A stretch of 64,000 nt of DNA from Agromyces sp. Leaf222 (GCF_001421565.1 NZ_LMKQ01000001.1:369277-433276); one strand, 5' to 3'; shown: positions 1 to 8,395, numbered from the stretch's first letter. Translations and numbers: made by a program. Notes: a model not told the origin generated them from the letters alone.

Positions 1-2
1 AC

Positions 3-431
3 TTCGCCTACCAGCAGGAGGTCGAGGGCAACCCCGCCAGGCGCCACCACGTGCGGTTCTGGCGCACGCCCGACGGGTGGCTGCTTCCCGGCGGACGACG
101 CGTCGACTGGCTCGCGGCCGGCACCTTCGACCGGTCGGTGGGCTTCTCGCTGTTCACGCTGCAGGTCACGCACAAGATCGACGCCGACACCGACGTCGAG
201 CGCGACCACATCGTCGCGAGCGTGCTGGCGGCGGGTGTCGGCGCGCGCGTCGAGGTGCTCCGCGACTTCTCCACCGGCTACCACTCGCGCAACGGCGGCG
301 GCGACACGATCACGACCGACGGCGACCTGCCCGTGCTCGAGCTCGATGCGGTTCCGGATGCCGCGGCATCCGCCTCGCCGACGTCGACCTCGACGTCGAT
401 CTCGACCTCGACCTCGGCGGAGGCCCCGTGA
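3..431 (+). CDS. LssY-like C-terminal domain protein, 5' end outside window
   Basis: The reading frame is open from the first codon of the window and ends at TGA 429-431, so only the C-terminal 142 residues are visible. The segment RFWRTPDGWLLPGGRRVDW followed by GTFDRS and THKIDADTDVERDHI resembles the LssY C-terminal domain (PF14067), found in membrane proteins often joined to a PAP2/DedA region. Function is unknown. The end of the protein is low complexity (alternating Ser and Thr), encoded by a hexanucleotide-like run of tcgacc/tcgacg around 380-416. Its stop overlaps the GTG start of the next gene, so the two are translationally coupled. The family call rests on recognition by eye. Confidence 0.7.
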   Translation, partial: FAYQQEVEGNPARRHHVRFWRTPDGWLLPGGRRVDWLAAGTFDRSVGFSLFTLQVTHKIDADTDVERDHIVASVLAAGVGARVEVLRDFSTGYHSRNGGGDTITTDGDLPVLELDAVPDAAASASPTSTSTSISTSTSAEAP

Positions 432-985
432 GCCCCGGGGCCGACCCCCGCAAGCGCGCGGCGTACGAGCCGCCGGTGCTGCTCGCCCAGCCGGTGCAGC
501 CGCCGCCGAGCATGCCGCGGCCGGCGGCGACGACCCTCGGCGCGATCCTCGTGATGCTGCGCGTGCTCGCCGGCGTGATCTGGCTCGCGGCGCTCGCGAT
601 CACCTGGCGGCAGGTGGTCTACGACGAGGCGGGGCTCGCGGTCGTGCCGGGCAGCGAGGAGGACCACGCCCTCAACGGCGTGCTCATCGCGATCCTCGTG
701 GTCGGCGGGCTCGGCCTGCTCGTCGTGGCCGGCTTCGGCCTCGCCGTGTACCGCGGCAGCAACGTGGCGCGACTGCTCGTGATGACGTTCACCTCGCTCA
801 GCATCACGGCCGCCGCGATCGACTACTTCGCCGGCGGCGAGGACATCACGATCCGCACGACGCTGCTGACGCTCTCGCTCGACATCCTCGTGATGCTCGC
901 GCTCTCGAGCCGCGTCGCGCGCGCCTACGCCCGGCGGCCTCGCCCGCCCCGGCAGCGTCGCACGGGCCGGCCACCGGTCGAGTAG
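428..985 (+). CDS. Small polytopic membrane protein, function unknown
   Basis: This 185-residue protein starts at GTG 428, overlapping the TGA of the gene before it. It has a proline-rich cytoplasmic N-terminus of about 35 residues and then four hydrophobic segments (around LGAILVMLRVLAGVIWLAAL, VLIAILVVGGLGLLVVAGFGL, LLVMTFTSLSITAAAI and LLTLSLDILVMLAL), ending in an Arg-rich tail. I do not recognise a family. Coupling to the LssY-like gene suggests they act together. Its last residues and stop codon (PVE, TAG 983-985) are supplied by a copy of the 27-bp dispersed repeat, so the natural C-terminus may have been altered by the repeat. Confidence 0.75.
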   Translation: MSPGADPRKRAAYEPPVLLAQPVQPPPSMPRPAATTLGAILVMLRVLAGVIWLAALAITWRQVVYDEAGLAVVPGSEEDHALNGVLIAILVVGGLGLLVVAGFGLAVYRGSNVARLLVMTFTSLSITAAAIDYFAGGEDITIRTTLLTLSLDILVMLALSSRVARAYARRPRPPRQRRTGRPPVE

Positions 986-1043
986 CGAAGCGCATCGAGA
1001 CCCGCCTGCGTTCGCCGGTCGAGTAGCGAAGCGTATCGAGACC
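976..1043 (+). repeat. Two copies of 27-bp dispersed repeat, left side of GIY-YIG gene
   Basis: Copies lie at 976-1002 and 1017-1043. Both begin GGTCGAGTAGCGAAGCG and end ATCGAGACC; they differ at one base (cgcatc versus cgtatc). The element is an imperfect inverted repeat (GGTC..GACC outer arms). The same element recurs inverted at 1436-1546, at 14941-14967, and as fragments near 12811, 14871, 14896 and 40386. The first copy supplies the stop codon of the preceding membrane-protein gene. Confidence 0.9.
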
Positions 1044-1131
1044 CGTCCTCGACAGCAGCATGAGCCGCCCGACGTTCGGTAGGCGCCGGACATGACCGTC
1101 ACGAATGGGACCAGCTTCCGAGAATGTCGGG

Positions 1132-1410
1132 ATGGCCCATATGTACATCCTCCGATGCGGTGACGGTTCGTTCTACGTCGGCAGCACCCGAGACCTCGAC
1201 CGTCGACTCGCCGAGCATGCAAGCGGGAATGGCGCTGCCTACACCCGCCGACGGCTTCCGGTCGAGCTGGTGTATCGACAGCAGTTCGATCGAATCGACG
1301 ACGCGTACGTCGTGGAGAAGCAGGTGCAAGGGTGGAGTCGCGGCAAGCGCATGGCGTTGATCGCCGGGCGCTTCGATCTGCTTCCAGAACTGGCGAGGAA
1401 GCGGGTCTGA
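1132..1410 (+). CDS. GIY-YIG nuclease domain protein
   Basis: A 92-residue single-domain protein. The GIY-YIG hallmarks are all visible: MYIL near the N-terminus (GIY position), YVG (YIG position), the catalytic-type Arg in RDLDRRLAEH, the LPVELVY strand and the Glu of VEKQVQGW. Small proteins of this class (UvrC N-terminal/URI group) are predicted nicking nucleases; most are uncharacterised. No good ribosome-binding site decides the start, and ATGs at 1105, 1132 and 1141 are all in frame. I chose 1132. It stands alone between inverted copies of the 27-bp repeat, two on the left and three on the right, which gives it the layout of a mobile cassette. This linkage is observed; mobility is inferred. 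Confidence 0.85.
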   Translation: MAHMYILRCGDGSFYVGSTRDLDRRLAEHASGNGAAYTRRRLPVELVYRQQFDRIDDAYVVEKQVQGWSRGKRMALIAGRFDLLPELARKRV

Positions 1411-1435
1411 GAGAGAATCGGCGCTCGGCGGCGCT

Positions 1436-1546
1436 GGTCTCGATACGCTTCGCTACTCGACCGGCGTGAACCGTGCTGGTCTCGATACGTTTCGCTACTC
1501 GACCGGCGTGAACCGTGCTGGTCTCGATACGCTTCGCTACTCGACC
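1436..1546 (-). repeat. Three copies of the 27-bp repeat with exact 42-bp period
   Basis: Copies at 1436-1462, 1478-1504 and 1520-1546 lie in the opposite orientation to those at 976-1043. They are separated by an identical 15-base spacer (GGCGTGAACCGTGCT), giving a 42-bp tandem unit. The middle copy has one change (tacgtttcg for tacgcttcg). The last copy runs into the 3' end of the SIS-domain gene and supplies its TAG at 1537-1539. The stretch 1411-1435 holds nothing else recognisable. Confidence 0.92.
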
Positions 1547-2520
1547 GGCGAGGCGGCGCGCAGCCAGTGGTCGGCGACGAGCTCGGCGACGAGCAGCTCG
1601 GTGAGCACGGCGACCGAGTCGTCGGTGTCGCCCGCGAACCGGATCACCTGCTCGGCGCCCGGCAACTCGCGTCCGACCGATGCGAACCGCGAGCCGCGCT
1701 GCGCCATCCAGTCGAGCGCCTGCGCGTCCCACGCCGACCCGGCGAACACGAGGGCGCGGTAGTCCTGCGTCTTCGTGAGGTACACGTCGACGTGCGACCA
1801 GTCGCCGGTCTCCGACGCGAAGGCGCTGCGGCGCGGCACCTCGCGCAGCATGAGCGCCGACTGCTGCGCGCTCGACGCCCGCTCGGCCGGCGCCAGCGCC
1901 CACGTGCCCATGGGCCCCGCGAGCAGGTCGGCGAGCTGCGGCATCCATTCGTCGACCGTGCCGAGCAAGGTCGCGTTGGCGGATGCCGCGGCGCGCACGG
2001 CTGCGCCATCGAAGCGTTCGTCGGGCGCCGTGCCGAGCAGCTCCTCGAGCACCGCGTCGAGCACGGCGAACGTCGCGCGGAACGTGCGGCACGCCACCCC
2101 GGATGCCTCGACCCCGGCGAGCAGCGGCACGACGACGTCGGCGAGGCGCCCGAGCTCGGAGTCGGGACGATTCGTGACGGCGACGAGCCGCCCGGTGCCG
2201 CGGTAGCGTTCGACGGCGCGGAGCACCTCGACGCTGCCTCCGGTCGCCGAGACCGCGACCACCGCGAGGTCGGGCGCCGCGGGCGGCAGCAGCTCTGCGC
2301 TCGCGAGCTCGACGACGACGGTCGCGCCGACGCTGCGGTAGCGGCGGGCGACGACGTCGGCCGCGTATCGGCTCGACCCCATGCCGAGCACGAGCACGCG
2401 AGACGCACCGAGCATCGGCAGTCGTTCGAGTCCGGGCAGTCCGGCGTCGAGGGCGTCGGCGAGCCGTTCGAGCGTCGAGGGGATCAGGTCGAGGTCGGCT
2501 CGAAAGGCGGCGGTGTCCAC
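1537..2520 (-). CDS. SIS-domain sugar phosphate isomerase/deaminase-like protein
   Basis: Starts at GTG 2520 with a clear GGAGG four bases upstream, and encodes 327 residues. It holds two SIS (sugar isomerase) domains: the first around VLVLGMGSSRYAAD and VSATGGSVEVL, the second around WALAPAERASSAQQSALMLRE and DYRALVFAGSAWDAQAL. This is the layout of the isomerase half of GlmS and of AgaS/FrlB deglycase or deaminase proteins, without a glutaminase domain. The start lies inside the 3' end of the glucosamine kinase gene (37-base overlap), so the two are one operon. A glucosamine-6-phosphate deaminase/isomerase role is inferred from that pairing. The C-terminal PVE and stop come from the 27-bp repeat. 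Confidence 0.85.
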   Translation of the reverse strand: MDTAAFRADLDLIPSTLERLADALDAGLPGLERLPMLGASRVLVLGMGSSRYAADVVARRYRSVGATVVVELASAELLPPAAPDLAVVAVSATGGSVEVLRAVERYRGTGRLVAVTNRPDSELGRLADVVVPLLAGVEASGVACRTFRATFAVLDAVLEELLGTAPDERFDGAAVRAAASANATLLGTVDEWMPQLADLLAGPMGTWALAPAERASSAQQSALMLREVPRRSAFASETGDWSHVDVYLTKTQDYRALVFAGSAWDAQALDWMAQRGSRFASVGRELPGAEQVIRFAGDTDDSVAVLTELLVAELVADHWLRAASPVE

Positions 2521-3716
2521 GGGTCCTCCGGGGTCTCGTTCGTCGAAGCGTAGCGGTGCGTGATCGCGGCGTCGGGCGCGTAGCGCCATGGCGGCAGGAA
2601 GCGGTCGGCATAGTGCAGCTCGGCGGCGAGCTGCTCGGCCTCGAAGCCGGGCAGCAGTGCCGGGTCGAAGAGCTCGGTGCGCGCGAGCTCGGCGCGATAG
2701 GCCGCGAGCAGGTCGGCGCGGGCTCGGTCGGCCCAGCTCCACGCGCGGTCGTCTGACCGGCGCAGGCGCTTCTGCGCGACGGCGGCGACGAGGTCGAGCG
2801 AGACGAGCAGGTGGGCGACGTCGCGAGCCGCGGCATCCGCTCGCTCGCGGTCGGCGGCGTCGAGCTGCGGATCGCCGTCGAAGTCGATGACCGTGTAGCG
2901 CCGGCCGTCCGCTGCGCCGGCGTCGGGCGAGGCGAGCACCTGCCCGAGGTGCAGGTCGCCGTGGATGGGGAACTCGAGGCCGGGCGAGGTGCCTTCGAGC
3001 GAGCGGATGTCGCGCGCGAGCGCCTCGCGGCGGTTGGCCAGGCGGCTCCCGGTCGGCCCGTCGCCCGCGGCCACGGCCCTGGCCAGCGCGTCGGCGGCGC
3101 GGTCGCGGCGTGCGGATGCGGCATCCGCCCCGCTGGGCACCGCGGCGGCGCCGAGCACGTCGTGGATGCGCGCGACCTGGGCGCCGAGCGCCGCGGGCCA
3201 CGTCGGGTCGGGGGCGGCACCCGCACCCGCATCCGCACCCGCACCCGCACCGGCACCCGCACCGGCACCCGCACCCTCGACCGTCGCCACGACGTCGTCG
3301 ACGGCCCAGGTCCAGCCGTCTTCAGCACCGGGGAGGTACTCGGTCACGATCGCGAGCGTCGACTCGCCGAGCTCGGGATGCCGCCAGCCGACGCGCCCGT
3401 GCAGGCGGGCCACATCGTCGGAGCCGGCGGCCGCGAGCCGTTCGAGCAGGTGGCCGGCGCGGTCGGCCGCCGCCCAGCGCCCGACGACCTTCACGACGAA
3501 GCGGTCGTCGACGATGACCGAGGTGTTCGTCTGGTCGACGGCGATGCCGCGCTCGGGGGCGTCGGCGGCGAGCCCGTCGGCGACGAGTGCGGAGATCGCG
3601 CGGGCCACGCCGTCGCCGGCCTCGGGCCGCCGCCCGTCGACGAGCACGCGGCCGTCGCCATCGACGGACAGCACGTGTCCATCGATGACCGGATGCTGGC
3701 CTTCGAACGAGTTCAT
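2484..3716 (-). CDS. Glucosamine kinase (maltokinase-like fold)
   Basis: 410 residues from ATG 3716. The C-terminal half has the aminoglycoside-phosphotransferase/maltokinase signature: IHGDLHLGQ (catalytic loop) and VIDFDGDP (metal-binding Asp). This matches the actinobacterial glucosamine kinases, which phosphorylate GlcN at position 6. Overlap with a SIS-domain gene supports amino-sugar use. An Ala-Gly run of about 20 residues (hexanucleotide GCACCC/GCACCG array at 3215-3275) interrupts the middle and is probably a flexible loop. No Shine-Dalgarno precedes ATG 3716, but TACAAT lies at 3731-3726, so a leaderless message is plausible. A TTG at 3743 is less likely. Substrate is inferred from family resemblance. 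Confidence 0.8.
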   Translation of the reverse strand: MNSFEGQHPVIDGHVLSVDGDGRVLVDGRRPEAGDGVARAISALVADGLAADAPERGIAVDQTNTSVIVDDRFVVKVVGRWAAADRAGHLLERLAAAGSDDVARLHGRVGWRHPELGESTLAIVTEYLPGAEDGWTWAVDDVVATVEGAGAGAGAGAGAGADAGAGAAPDPTWPAALGAQVARIHDVLGAAAVPSGADAASARRDRAADALARAVAAGDGPTGSRLANRREALARDIRSLEGTSPGLEFPIHGDLHLGQVLASPDAGAADGRRYTVIDFDGDPQLDAADRERADAAARDVAHLLVSLDLVAAVAQKRLRRSDDRAWSWADRARADLLAAYRAELARTELFDPALLPGFEAEQLAAELHYADRFLPPWRYAPDAAITHRYASTNETPEDPWTPPPFEPTST

Positions 3717-3832
3717 TGAATTGGGATTGTAACTATTGTGCAAACTCCTCGCCAGTATGTCCGCACATCCATTGCGGTTTCTTCAGTGCCGGTGCAACAA
3801 TCGCTCAACCTTTCAGCCCCCAAGGAGGACTC
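3717..3832. promoter_or_regulatory. Divergent promoter region, glucosamine kinase / amine importer
   Basis: This is the only AT-rich stretch between the minus-strand kinase operon and the plus-strand importer. On the minus strand TACAAT (3731-3726) makes a -10 box with the ATG nine bases downstream. On the plus strand TTGCGG (3772-3777) and AACAAT (3796-3801), 18 bases apart, form a candidate promoter upstream of a strong AAGGAGG (3822-3828). Hexamers were picked by eye. Confidence 0.45.
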
Positions 3833-4924
3833 ATGCCCACCACACGACGCATCGTCGCCGTCGCGGCCGGCACCATCGCCGTCGCGCTCGCCGCAACCTC
3901 GTGCTCCACCGGTGGCGGCGAGGTCGATCCGTCCGCCGACATCTCCGAGCAGACCCTCACGGTCTCGATCTGGGCGGACTACTACCCCGAGGACCTGGCC
4001 GAGCAGTTCGAGGAGGCGACCGGCGTCAAGACGACGATCGTGAACCACACCACGAACGAGGACATCGTCGCGAAGCTCACCGCGAGCGCCGACTCGGGCA
4101 TCGACGTGGCCTTCGTCTCGGGCCAGTACGCCCAGGCGCTCGGCGAGCAGGGCCTGCTCGCGAAGCTCGACAAGTCGCTCATCCCGAACGAGGCGAACCT
4201 CTACCCCGAGGCGCTCGAGCTCGACTACGACAAGGGCAACGTCTACTCGGAGCCGTACGCGTGGGGCACGACGGGCCTCTGCTACCGCCCCGACCTCACC
4301 GGGTTCGCCCCGACCTCGTGGAACGACCTGCTGAACCCCAAGCCCGAACTCGAGGGCAAGACGACGATGCTCTCGACCGACCGCTGGCTCGCGATGCCGG
4401 CGCTGAAGGCCGCGGGCCACTCGCTGAACACGACCGACGACGACGAGCTCGCCGAGGCGAAGGCGCAGCTCATCGAGACCAAGCCGACGCTGCTCGCCTA
4501 CGACGACACCACGTTCTACTCCAAGCTCGTCTCGGGCGAGGCCGCCATGGTCGAGGCGTGGGACGGCTGGTGCAACTACGGCATCGCCGAAGACCCCACG
4601 ATCGAGTTCGTCGTGCCCGACGAGGGCGCCGACCTCTGGGTCGACACCATGACCGTGCTCGAGTCGTCGAAGAACAAGGAGGCCGCCATGGCCTTCATCG
4701 ACTACATCCTCGACCCCGAGGTGCAGAGCTGGGTGGCCGAGAACATCCTCTACAAGGTGCCGAACCAGGCCGCCATGGAGGCGCTCGACCCGGCGCTCAT
4801 CGAGTCGTACCCGACGCTCGGCATCACCGTCGACGAGCTCTTCGAGCAGGAGGTCATCGTCGACCTCGGCGAGGACTCGCTGAAGTACGTCGACCTCAAC
4901 TCCGAAGTCCTGGCGACGAACTGA
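3833..4924 (+). CDS. ABC transporter substrate-binding lipoprotein, spermidine/putrescine type
   Basis: 363 residues from ATG 3833, with AAGGAGG at 3822-3828. The signal peptide ends in a lipobox LAATSC (Cys24), so the mature protein is tethered to the membrane. The body (LTVSIWADYYPEDLAEQFEEATG, then DVAFVSGQYA and the EAWDGWCNYG segment) is that of PotD/PotF-like periplasmic binding proteins. It delivers substrate to the two permeases encoded next. Family members bind putrescine, spermidine or other compact cations, and the ligand cannot be read from sequence. First gene of the importer operon (3833-7790). Confidence 0.9.
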   Translation: MPTTRRIVAVAAGTIAVALAATSCSTGGGEVDPSADISEQTLTVSIWADYYPEDLAEQFEEATGVKTTIVNHTTNEDIVAKLTASADSGIDVAFVSGQYAQALGEQGLLAKLDKSLIPNEANLYPEALELDYDKGNVYSEPYAWGTTGLCYRPDLTGFAPTSWNDLLNPKPELEGKTTMLSTDRWLAMPALKAAGHSLNTTDDDELAEAKAQLIETKPTLLAYDDTTFYSKLVSGEAAMVEAWDGWCNYGIAEDPTIEFVVPDEGADLWVDTMTVLESSKNKEAAMAFIDYILDPEVQSWVAENILYKVPNQAAMEALDPALIESYPTLGITVDELFEQEVIVDLGEDSLKYVDLNSEVLATN

Positions 4925-4943
4925 CGCGAGCGACCCTGAGACC

Positions 4944-5846
4944 GTGACCTCGACGCCCCACCAGACGACCCCCGGCGTGCGCGCGACCCGCGCTCGCCGG
5001 GGGCTCGCCCCCGTTCCGTTCCTCGCACCGGGGATGCTCTTCCTCATCGTCTTCATGGCGATCCCGGTGGGGCTGCTCGCCTTCTACACGTTCTTCAAGC
5101 GCGGTCGCTTCGGCGGCCTCGTGTTCGAGTTCACGTTCGACAACTGGATCAAGCTGCTCGAGCCGCTCTACCTCGGCGTCATCGTGCAGTCGATCGGCAT
5201 GGCCCTCGTCGTCACGCTGCTCGCCCTCGCGATCGGCTACCCGATGGCCTATGCGATCGCCGGGCTCTCGCCGAAGTGGCGCACGATCGCCCTCATCGCC
5301 GTGGTACTGCCGTTCTGGACGAACTTCCTCGTGCGCACCTACGCGTGGATCCTGCTGCTGAACAACGCCGGATGGGTGAACCAGGCCCTGCAGGGACTCG
5401 GCCTCACCGACGAGCCGATCAGCATGCTCTACACCCCGCAGGCCATCGTCGTCGGCCTGCTCTACATGTACCTGCCGCTCATGGTGCTGCCGCTCTACGC
5501 CTCGCTGCAGCAGCTCGATCCGTCGCTCCGCGAGGCGGCGACGAACCTCGGTGCGAACCCGTGGCGCGCGTTCCGCACGGTCACGCTGCCGCTCTCGCTG
5601 CCGGGGGCGCTGACCGGCTGCGTGTTCGTCTTCGTGCCGGCGATGTCGAACTTCGTCATCCCGGAGCTCATCGGCGGCGGCAAGACGATCATGGTCGGCA
5701 ACCTCGTGCGCGACCAGTTCTTCGAGGCCCGCGACTGGCCCTTCGGGGCGACGCTCGCGCTGCTGCTGACCATCATCCTCGTGCTCGTCATCGTGCTGCA
5801 GTCCGCGGTCTCGCGCCGCGTCACCGAAGGGCCGCGCCGTGGCTGA
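4944..5846 (+). CDS. ABC transporter permease, PotB type
   Basis: 300 residues from GTG 4944, 20 bases after the binding-protein gene. Six hydrophobic segments are visible, starting with FLAPGMLFLIVFMAIPVGLLAF. The EAA loop that docks to the ATPase is present in the C-terminal half (REAATNLGANPWRAF followed by TLPLSLPG). It forms the membrane channel with the next protein. Its stop lies inside the start of the next gene, so the two are translationally coupled. Confidence 0.92.
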   Translation: MTSTPHQTTPGVRATRARRGLAPVPFLAPGMLFLIVFMAIPVGLLAFYTFFKRGRFGGLVFEFTFDNWIKLLEPLYLGVIVQSIGMALVVTLLALAIGYPMAYAIAGLSPKWRTIALIAVVLPFWTNFLVRTYAWILLLNNAGWVNQALQGLGLTDEPISMLYTPQAIVVGLLYMYLPLMVLPLYASLQQLDPSLREAATNLGANPWRAFRTVTLPLSLPGALTGCVFVFVPAMSNFVIPELIGGGKTIMVGNLVRDQFFEARDWPFGATLALLLTIILVLVIVLQSAVSRRVTEGPRRG

Positions 5847-6708
5847 GCCGATCACCAGACCGGATGTCGCGGCATCCGTGAATCCCGACACCACCGCGAT
5901 GCGCGAGCTCGAGCCGTCGGCGAAGCCGCGCGCGGTGCGCATGCCCCGCGGCATCCTGATTCCGCTCTGGCTCGGCTACGTGTTCCTCTACCTGCCGATC
6001 CTCATCGTCGTCATCATGAGCTTCAACGACTCCGAGAACCTCTTCGTCTGGCGGGGCTTCTCGCTGCGCTGGTATCCGGAGGTGTTCGCCGACGGGGCGC
6101 TCATGCAGGGGCTCGGCAACACGCTCATCGTCGCGACGGGGGCGACCACGATCGCCACCGTGCTCGGCACGCTGCTCGCCTACGGCATCCAGCACTACAC
6201 GCGCGGCGGGTTCGTGCGGGCGTTCGCGATCGCCCCGGCGATCCTGCCCGACCTGCTGCTCGGCATCGGCCTGCTCACGCTGTTCTCGCTGCTCGGCATC
6301 ACGCTCGGGCTGCACTCGGTGATCCTCGCGCACGCGGTGTTCGCGACGGCATTCGTCACGGCGATCGTGCTCGCGCGCATGGCGAGCCTCGACCCGAGCC
6401 TCGAGGAGGCCTCGCGCGACCTCGGCGCCGGGCCGGTGCGCACGTTCGTGCGGGTCACGCTGCCGCAGCTCGCACCCGGCATCGTGGCGGGCGCCCTGCT
6501 CGCGTTCACGCTCTCGCTCGACGAGTTCGTGATCGCGTTCTTCACGACCGCGCCCACCCAGCCGACCCTGCCGATCGTCATCTACTCGATGGTGCGCTTC
6601 GGGGTGACCCCCGAGGTCAACGCCCTCGCCACCCTCCTCCTGTTCGTGAGCGTCGTGACCGTCATCGCGGCGCAGCGCCTGACCCGACTGACTGGACCCT
6701 CGAAATGA
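5839..6708 (+). CDS. ABC transporter permease, PotC type
   Basis: 289 residues from GTG 5839, overlapping the previous gene by 8 bases. A 40-residue hydrophilic N-terminus precedes six membrane segments. The EAA loop reads EEASRDLGAGPVRTF followed by TLPQLAPG. Pairs with the PotB-type permease. It ends in an ATGA overlap with the ATPase gene, the usual arrangement for a stoichiometric complex. Confidence 0.92.
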   Translation: MAEPITRPDVAASVNPDTTAMRELEPSAKPRAVRMPRGILIPLWLGYVFLYLPILIVVIMSFNDSENLFVWRGFSLRWYPEVFADGALMQGLGNTLIVATGATTIATVLGTLLAYGIQHYTRGGFVRAFAIAPAILPDLLLGIGLLTLFSLLGITLGLHSVILAHAVFATAFVTAIVLARMASLDPSLEEASRDLGAGPVRTFVRVTLPQLAPGIVAGALLAFTLSLDEFVIAFFTTAPTQPTLPIVIYSMVRFGVTPEVNALATLLLFVSVVTVIAAQRLTRLTGPSK

Positions 6709-7790
6709 CCTCTGCCCCTCTGCTCAGGGTCGACGGCGTGCGCGCCGTCTACGGCGACACGGTCGCGCTGCACGACGTCTCGCTCGACATCGGCGACAAC
6801 GAGTTCTTCGCACTGCTCGGCCCGTCGGGATGCGGCAAGACCACGCTGCTGCGCTCGATCGCGGGCTTCGAGACGCCGGCAGAGGGTCGCATCGAGGTCG
6901 ACGGCCAGGACCTGCTCCGGATGCCGGCGCACAAGCGGCCCGTCAACATGATGTTCCAGAGCTACGCGCTGTTCCCGCACATGAGCGTCGAGAAGAACAT
7001 CGCCTACGGACTCGAGTCCGAGGGGCTCGGCCGCGCCGAGATCGCCCGTCGCGTCGCCGAGGTGGTCGAGGTGGTCGGGCTCGGTGATCTCGCCAAGCGC
7101 CGCCCTGCGCAGCTGTCGGGCGGCCAGCGCCAGCGCGTCGCGCTCGCCAGGGCGATCGTCAAGCGGCCGCGCCTGCTGCTGCTCGACGAGCCGCTCTCGG
7201 CGCTCGATCGCCAGGTTCGGGCCTCGATGCAGCTCGAGCTGAAGCGCCTGCAGCACGAGGTCGGCCTGACGTTCGTGGTCGTCACGCACGACCAGGAGGA
7301 GGCCATGTCGATGGCCGACCGCATCGCGGTGCTGCGCGACGGGCGGCTCGAGCAGCTCGCCACGCCGCAGGAGCTCTACGCGAACCCGGCCTCGCGCTTC
7401 GTCGCCTCGTTCATCGGCACGGCGAACCTGCTCGACGGCACGGCCACGGCGACCGGCGTCGACGTGCCCGGCGTCGGCGTCGTCGAGGCGACGCACGCCA
7501 AGCCCGTCGGCGCGCCCGTGACGGCGGTCGTGCGGCCGGAGGACCTCGAGCTGACGGATGCCGCGACGGCCGGCATGCGCGGAACGGTCATCGACACGTA
7601 CTTCCTCGGCGGGGCCTCCACCATCTCGGTCGAGGTGCCCGGCCTCGCGGCGCCGCTGCTCGCGACCGTGCACGGGGCGAGTCGCCTCGCACGCGGCGAC
7701 TCGGTCGGGGTGCGCTTCGGGCGCACGTCGGTGGTCGTGCGCGACGACGCCGGCGCCGCGGCATCCGTTCAGGAGGCGGTCAGCGCATGA
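6705..7790 (+). CDS. ABC transporter ATP-binding protein, PotA type
   Basis: 361 residues. Walker A GPSGCGKTT at 39-47, signature LSGGQ at 137-141, Walker B LLLLDEP at 157-163 and a C-terminal TOBE-type domain (from about residue 250, with VVRPEDLEL) give the full polyamine/spermidine importer ATPase layout. It powers the importer encoded by the three genes upstream. Start ATG 6705 overlaps the permease stop. Its last 22 bases overlap the 3' end of the convergent TetR gene. Confidence 0.93.
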   Translation: MTSAPLLRVDGVRAVYGDTVALHDVSLDIGDNEFFALLGPSGCGKTTLLRSIAGFETPAEGRIEVDGQDLLRMPAHKRPVNMMFQSYALFPHMSVEKNIAYGLESEGLGRAEIARRVAEVVEVVGLGDLAKRRPAQLSGGQRQRVALARAIVKRPRLLLLDEPLSALDRQVRASMQLELKRLQHEVGLTFVVVTHDQEEAMSMADRIAVLRDGRLEQLATPQELYANPASRFVASFIGTANLLDGTATATGVDVPGVGVVEATHAKPVGAPVTAVVRPEDLELTDAATAGMRGTVIDTYFLGGASTISVEVPGLAAPLLATVHGASRLARGDSVGVRFGRTSVVVRDDAGAAASVQEAVSA

Positions 7791-8380
7791 CCCGTCGCGA
7801 GCCTCGCGTTGGCCACGATGAGCTCGAGGGCTGCGGCGTGGTCGATCGTGGGGTGCTCGGCGATGATGCGGTAGCCGTAGGCGTCTTCGAGTGCGACGAG
7901 GTTGCGGGCGATCACCAGCGAGGGCTGCGCGAGCGTGAAGATGCCGCGCGCGGCGCCCTGCTCGAGCACGACCTGGTACATGCCGACCTGGCGGTCGTAG
8001 AGGGTCGTGAGCAGCGACGCCATGAGCGGGTTGCGGCCGGCCGAGCCGCCCAGTTCGCAGAGCAGGCGCACCTCGGTGTCGCCGGAGCCGCTCGGCAGGC
8101 CGGACTTCGCGAGGGCGAGCAGCCGCACCACCGGGTCGTCGGGCAGCCCCTCGAGCATGCGCACGCGCCCCTCGTAGAACCGCTCCATGCCGGCGCGGTT
8201 CGCCTCGAACATCAGCTCGTCGATGTCGGGGTAGTAGTAGAGCACCGCGCCGGAGGTGAGACCGGCCTCTTCGGCCACGCGGTTCAGTCGCGCACCGTCG
8301 GGACCGTGCGCCGCGATCGCCCGCTGCGCCGCCGCGACCAGCTGGCTGCGACGTTCCTCCTGCCGCTTGGGCCTGGCCAT
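7769..8380 (-). CDS. TetR family regulator of the amine locus
   Basis: 203 residues from ATG 8380, with GAGGAG just upstream. The N-terminal helix-turn-helix reads LNRVAEEAGLTSGAVLYYYPDIDELM (about residues 31-56), typical of TetR; the ligand-binding C-terminal part is divergent. It is convergent with the importer ATPase gene and divergent from the glycosyltransferase gene. A perfect 17-bp palindrome sits 16 bases upstream of its start (8396-8412) and is probably its own operator, controlling both itself and the 8514-12811 genes. Ligand unknown; an amine is the obvious guess. Confidence 0.88.
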   Translation of the reverse strand: MARPKRQEERRSQLVAAAQRAIAAHGPDGARLNRVAEEAGLTSGAVLYYYPDIDELMFEANRAGMERFYEGRVRMLEGLPDDPVVRLLALAKSGLPSGSGDTEVRLLCELGGSAGRNPLMASLLTTLYDRQVGMYQVVLEQGAARGIFTLAQPSLVIARNLVALEDAYGYRIIAEHPTIDHAAALELIVANARLATGHALTAS

Positions 8381-8395
8381 CTGGCTCCTCTCGTG

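Noticed and set aside
1436..1546. Possible CRISPR array (repeats of 27 bp, regular spacing)
   Set aside because: The 15-base spacers are identical and the repeat is dispersed singly elsewhere; no cas genes are near.
278..3328. 1016-codon open frame on the minus strand
   Set aside because: It is an Arg/Pro-rich shadow running antisense to several genes and out of frame with the glucosamine kinase and SIS genes; no domain is recognisable.
3738..3743. TTG 3743 as start of the glucosamine kinase
   Set aside because: It would add nine odd residues (HNSYNPNS) covering the -10-like TACAAT; GAGGAG is only one base from it.
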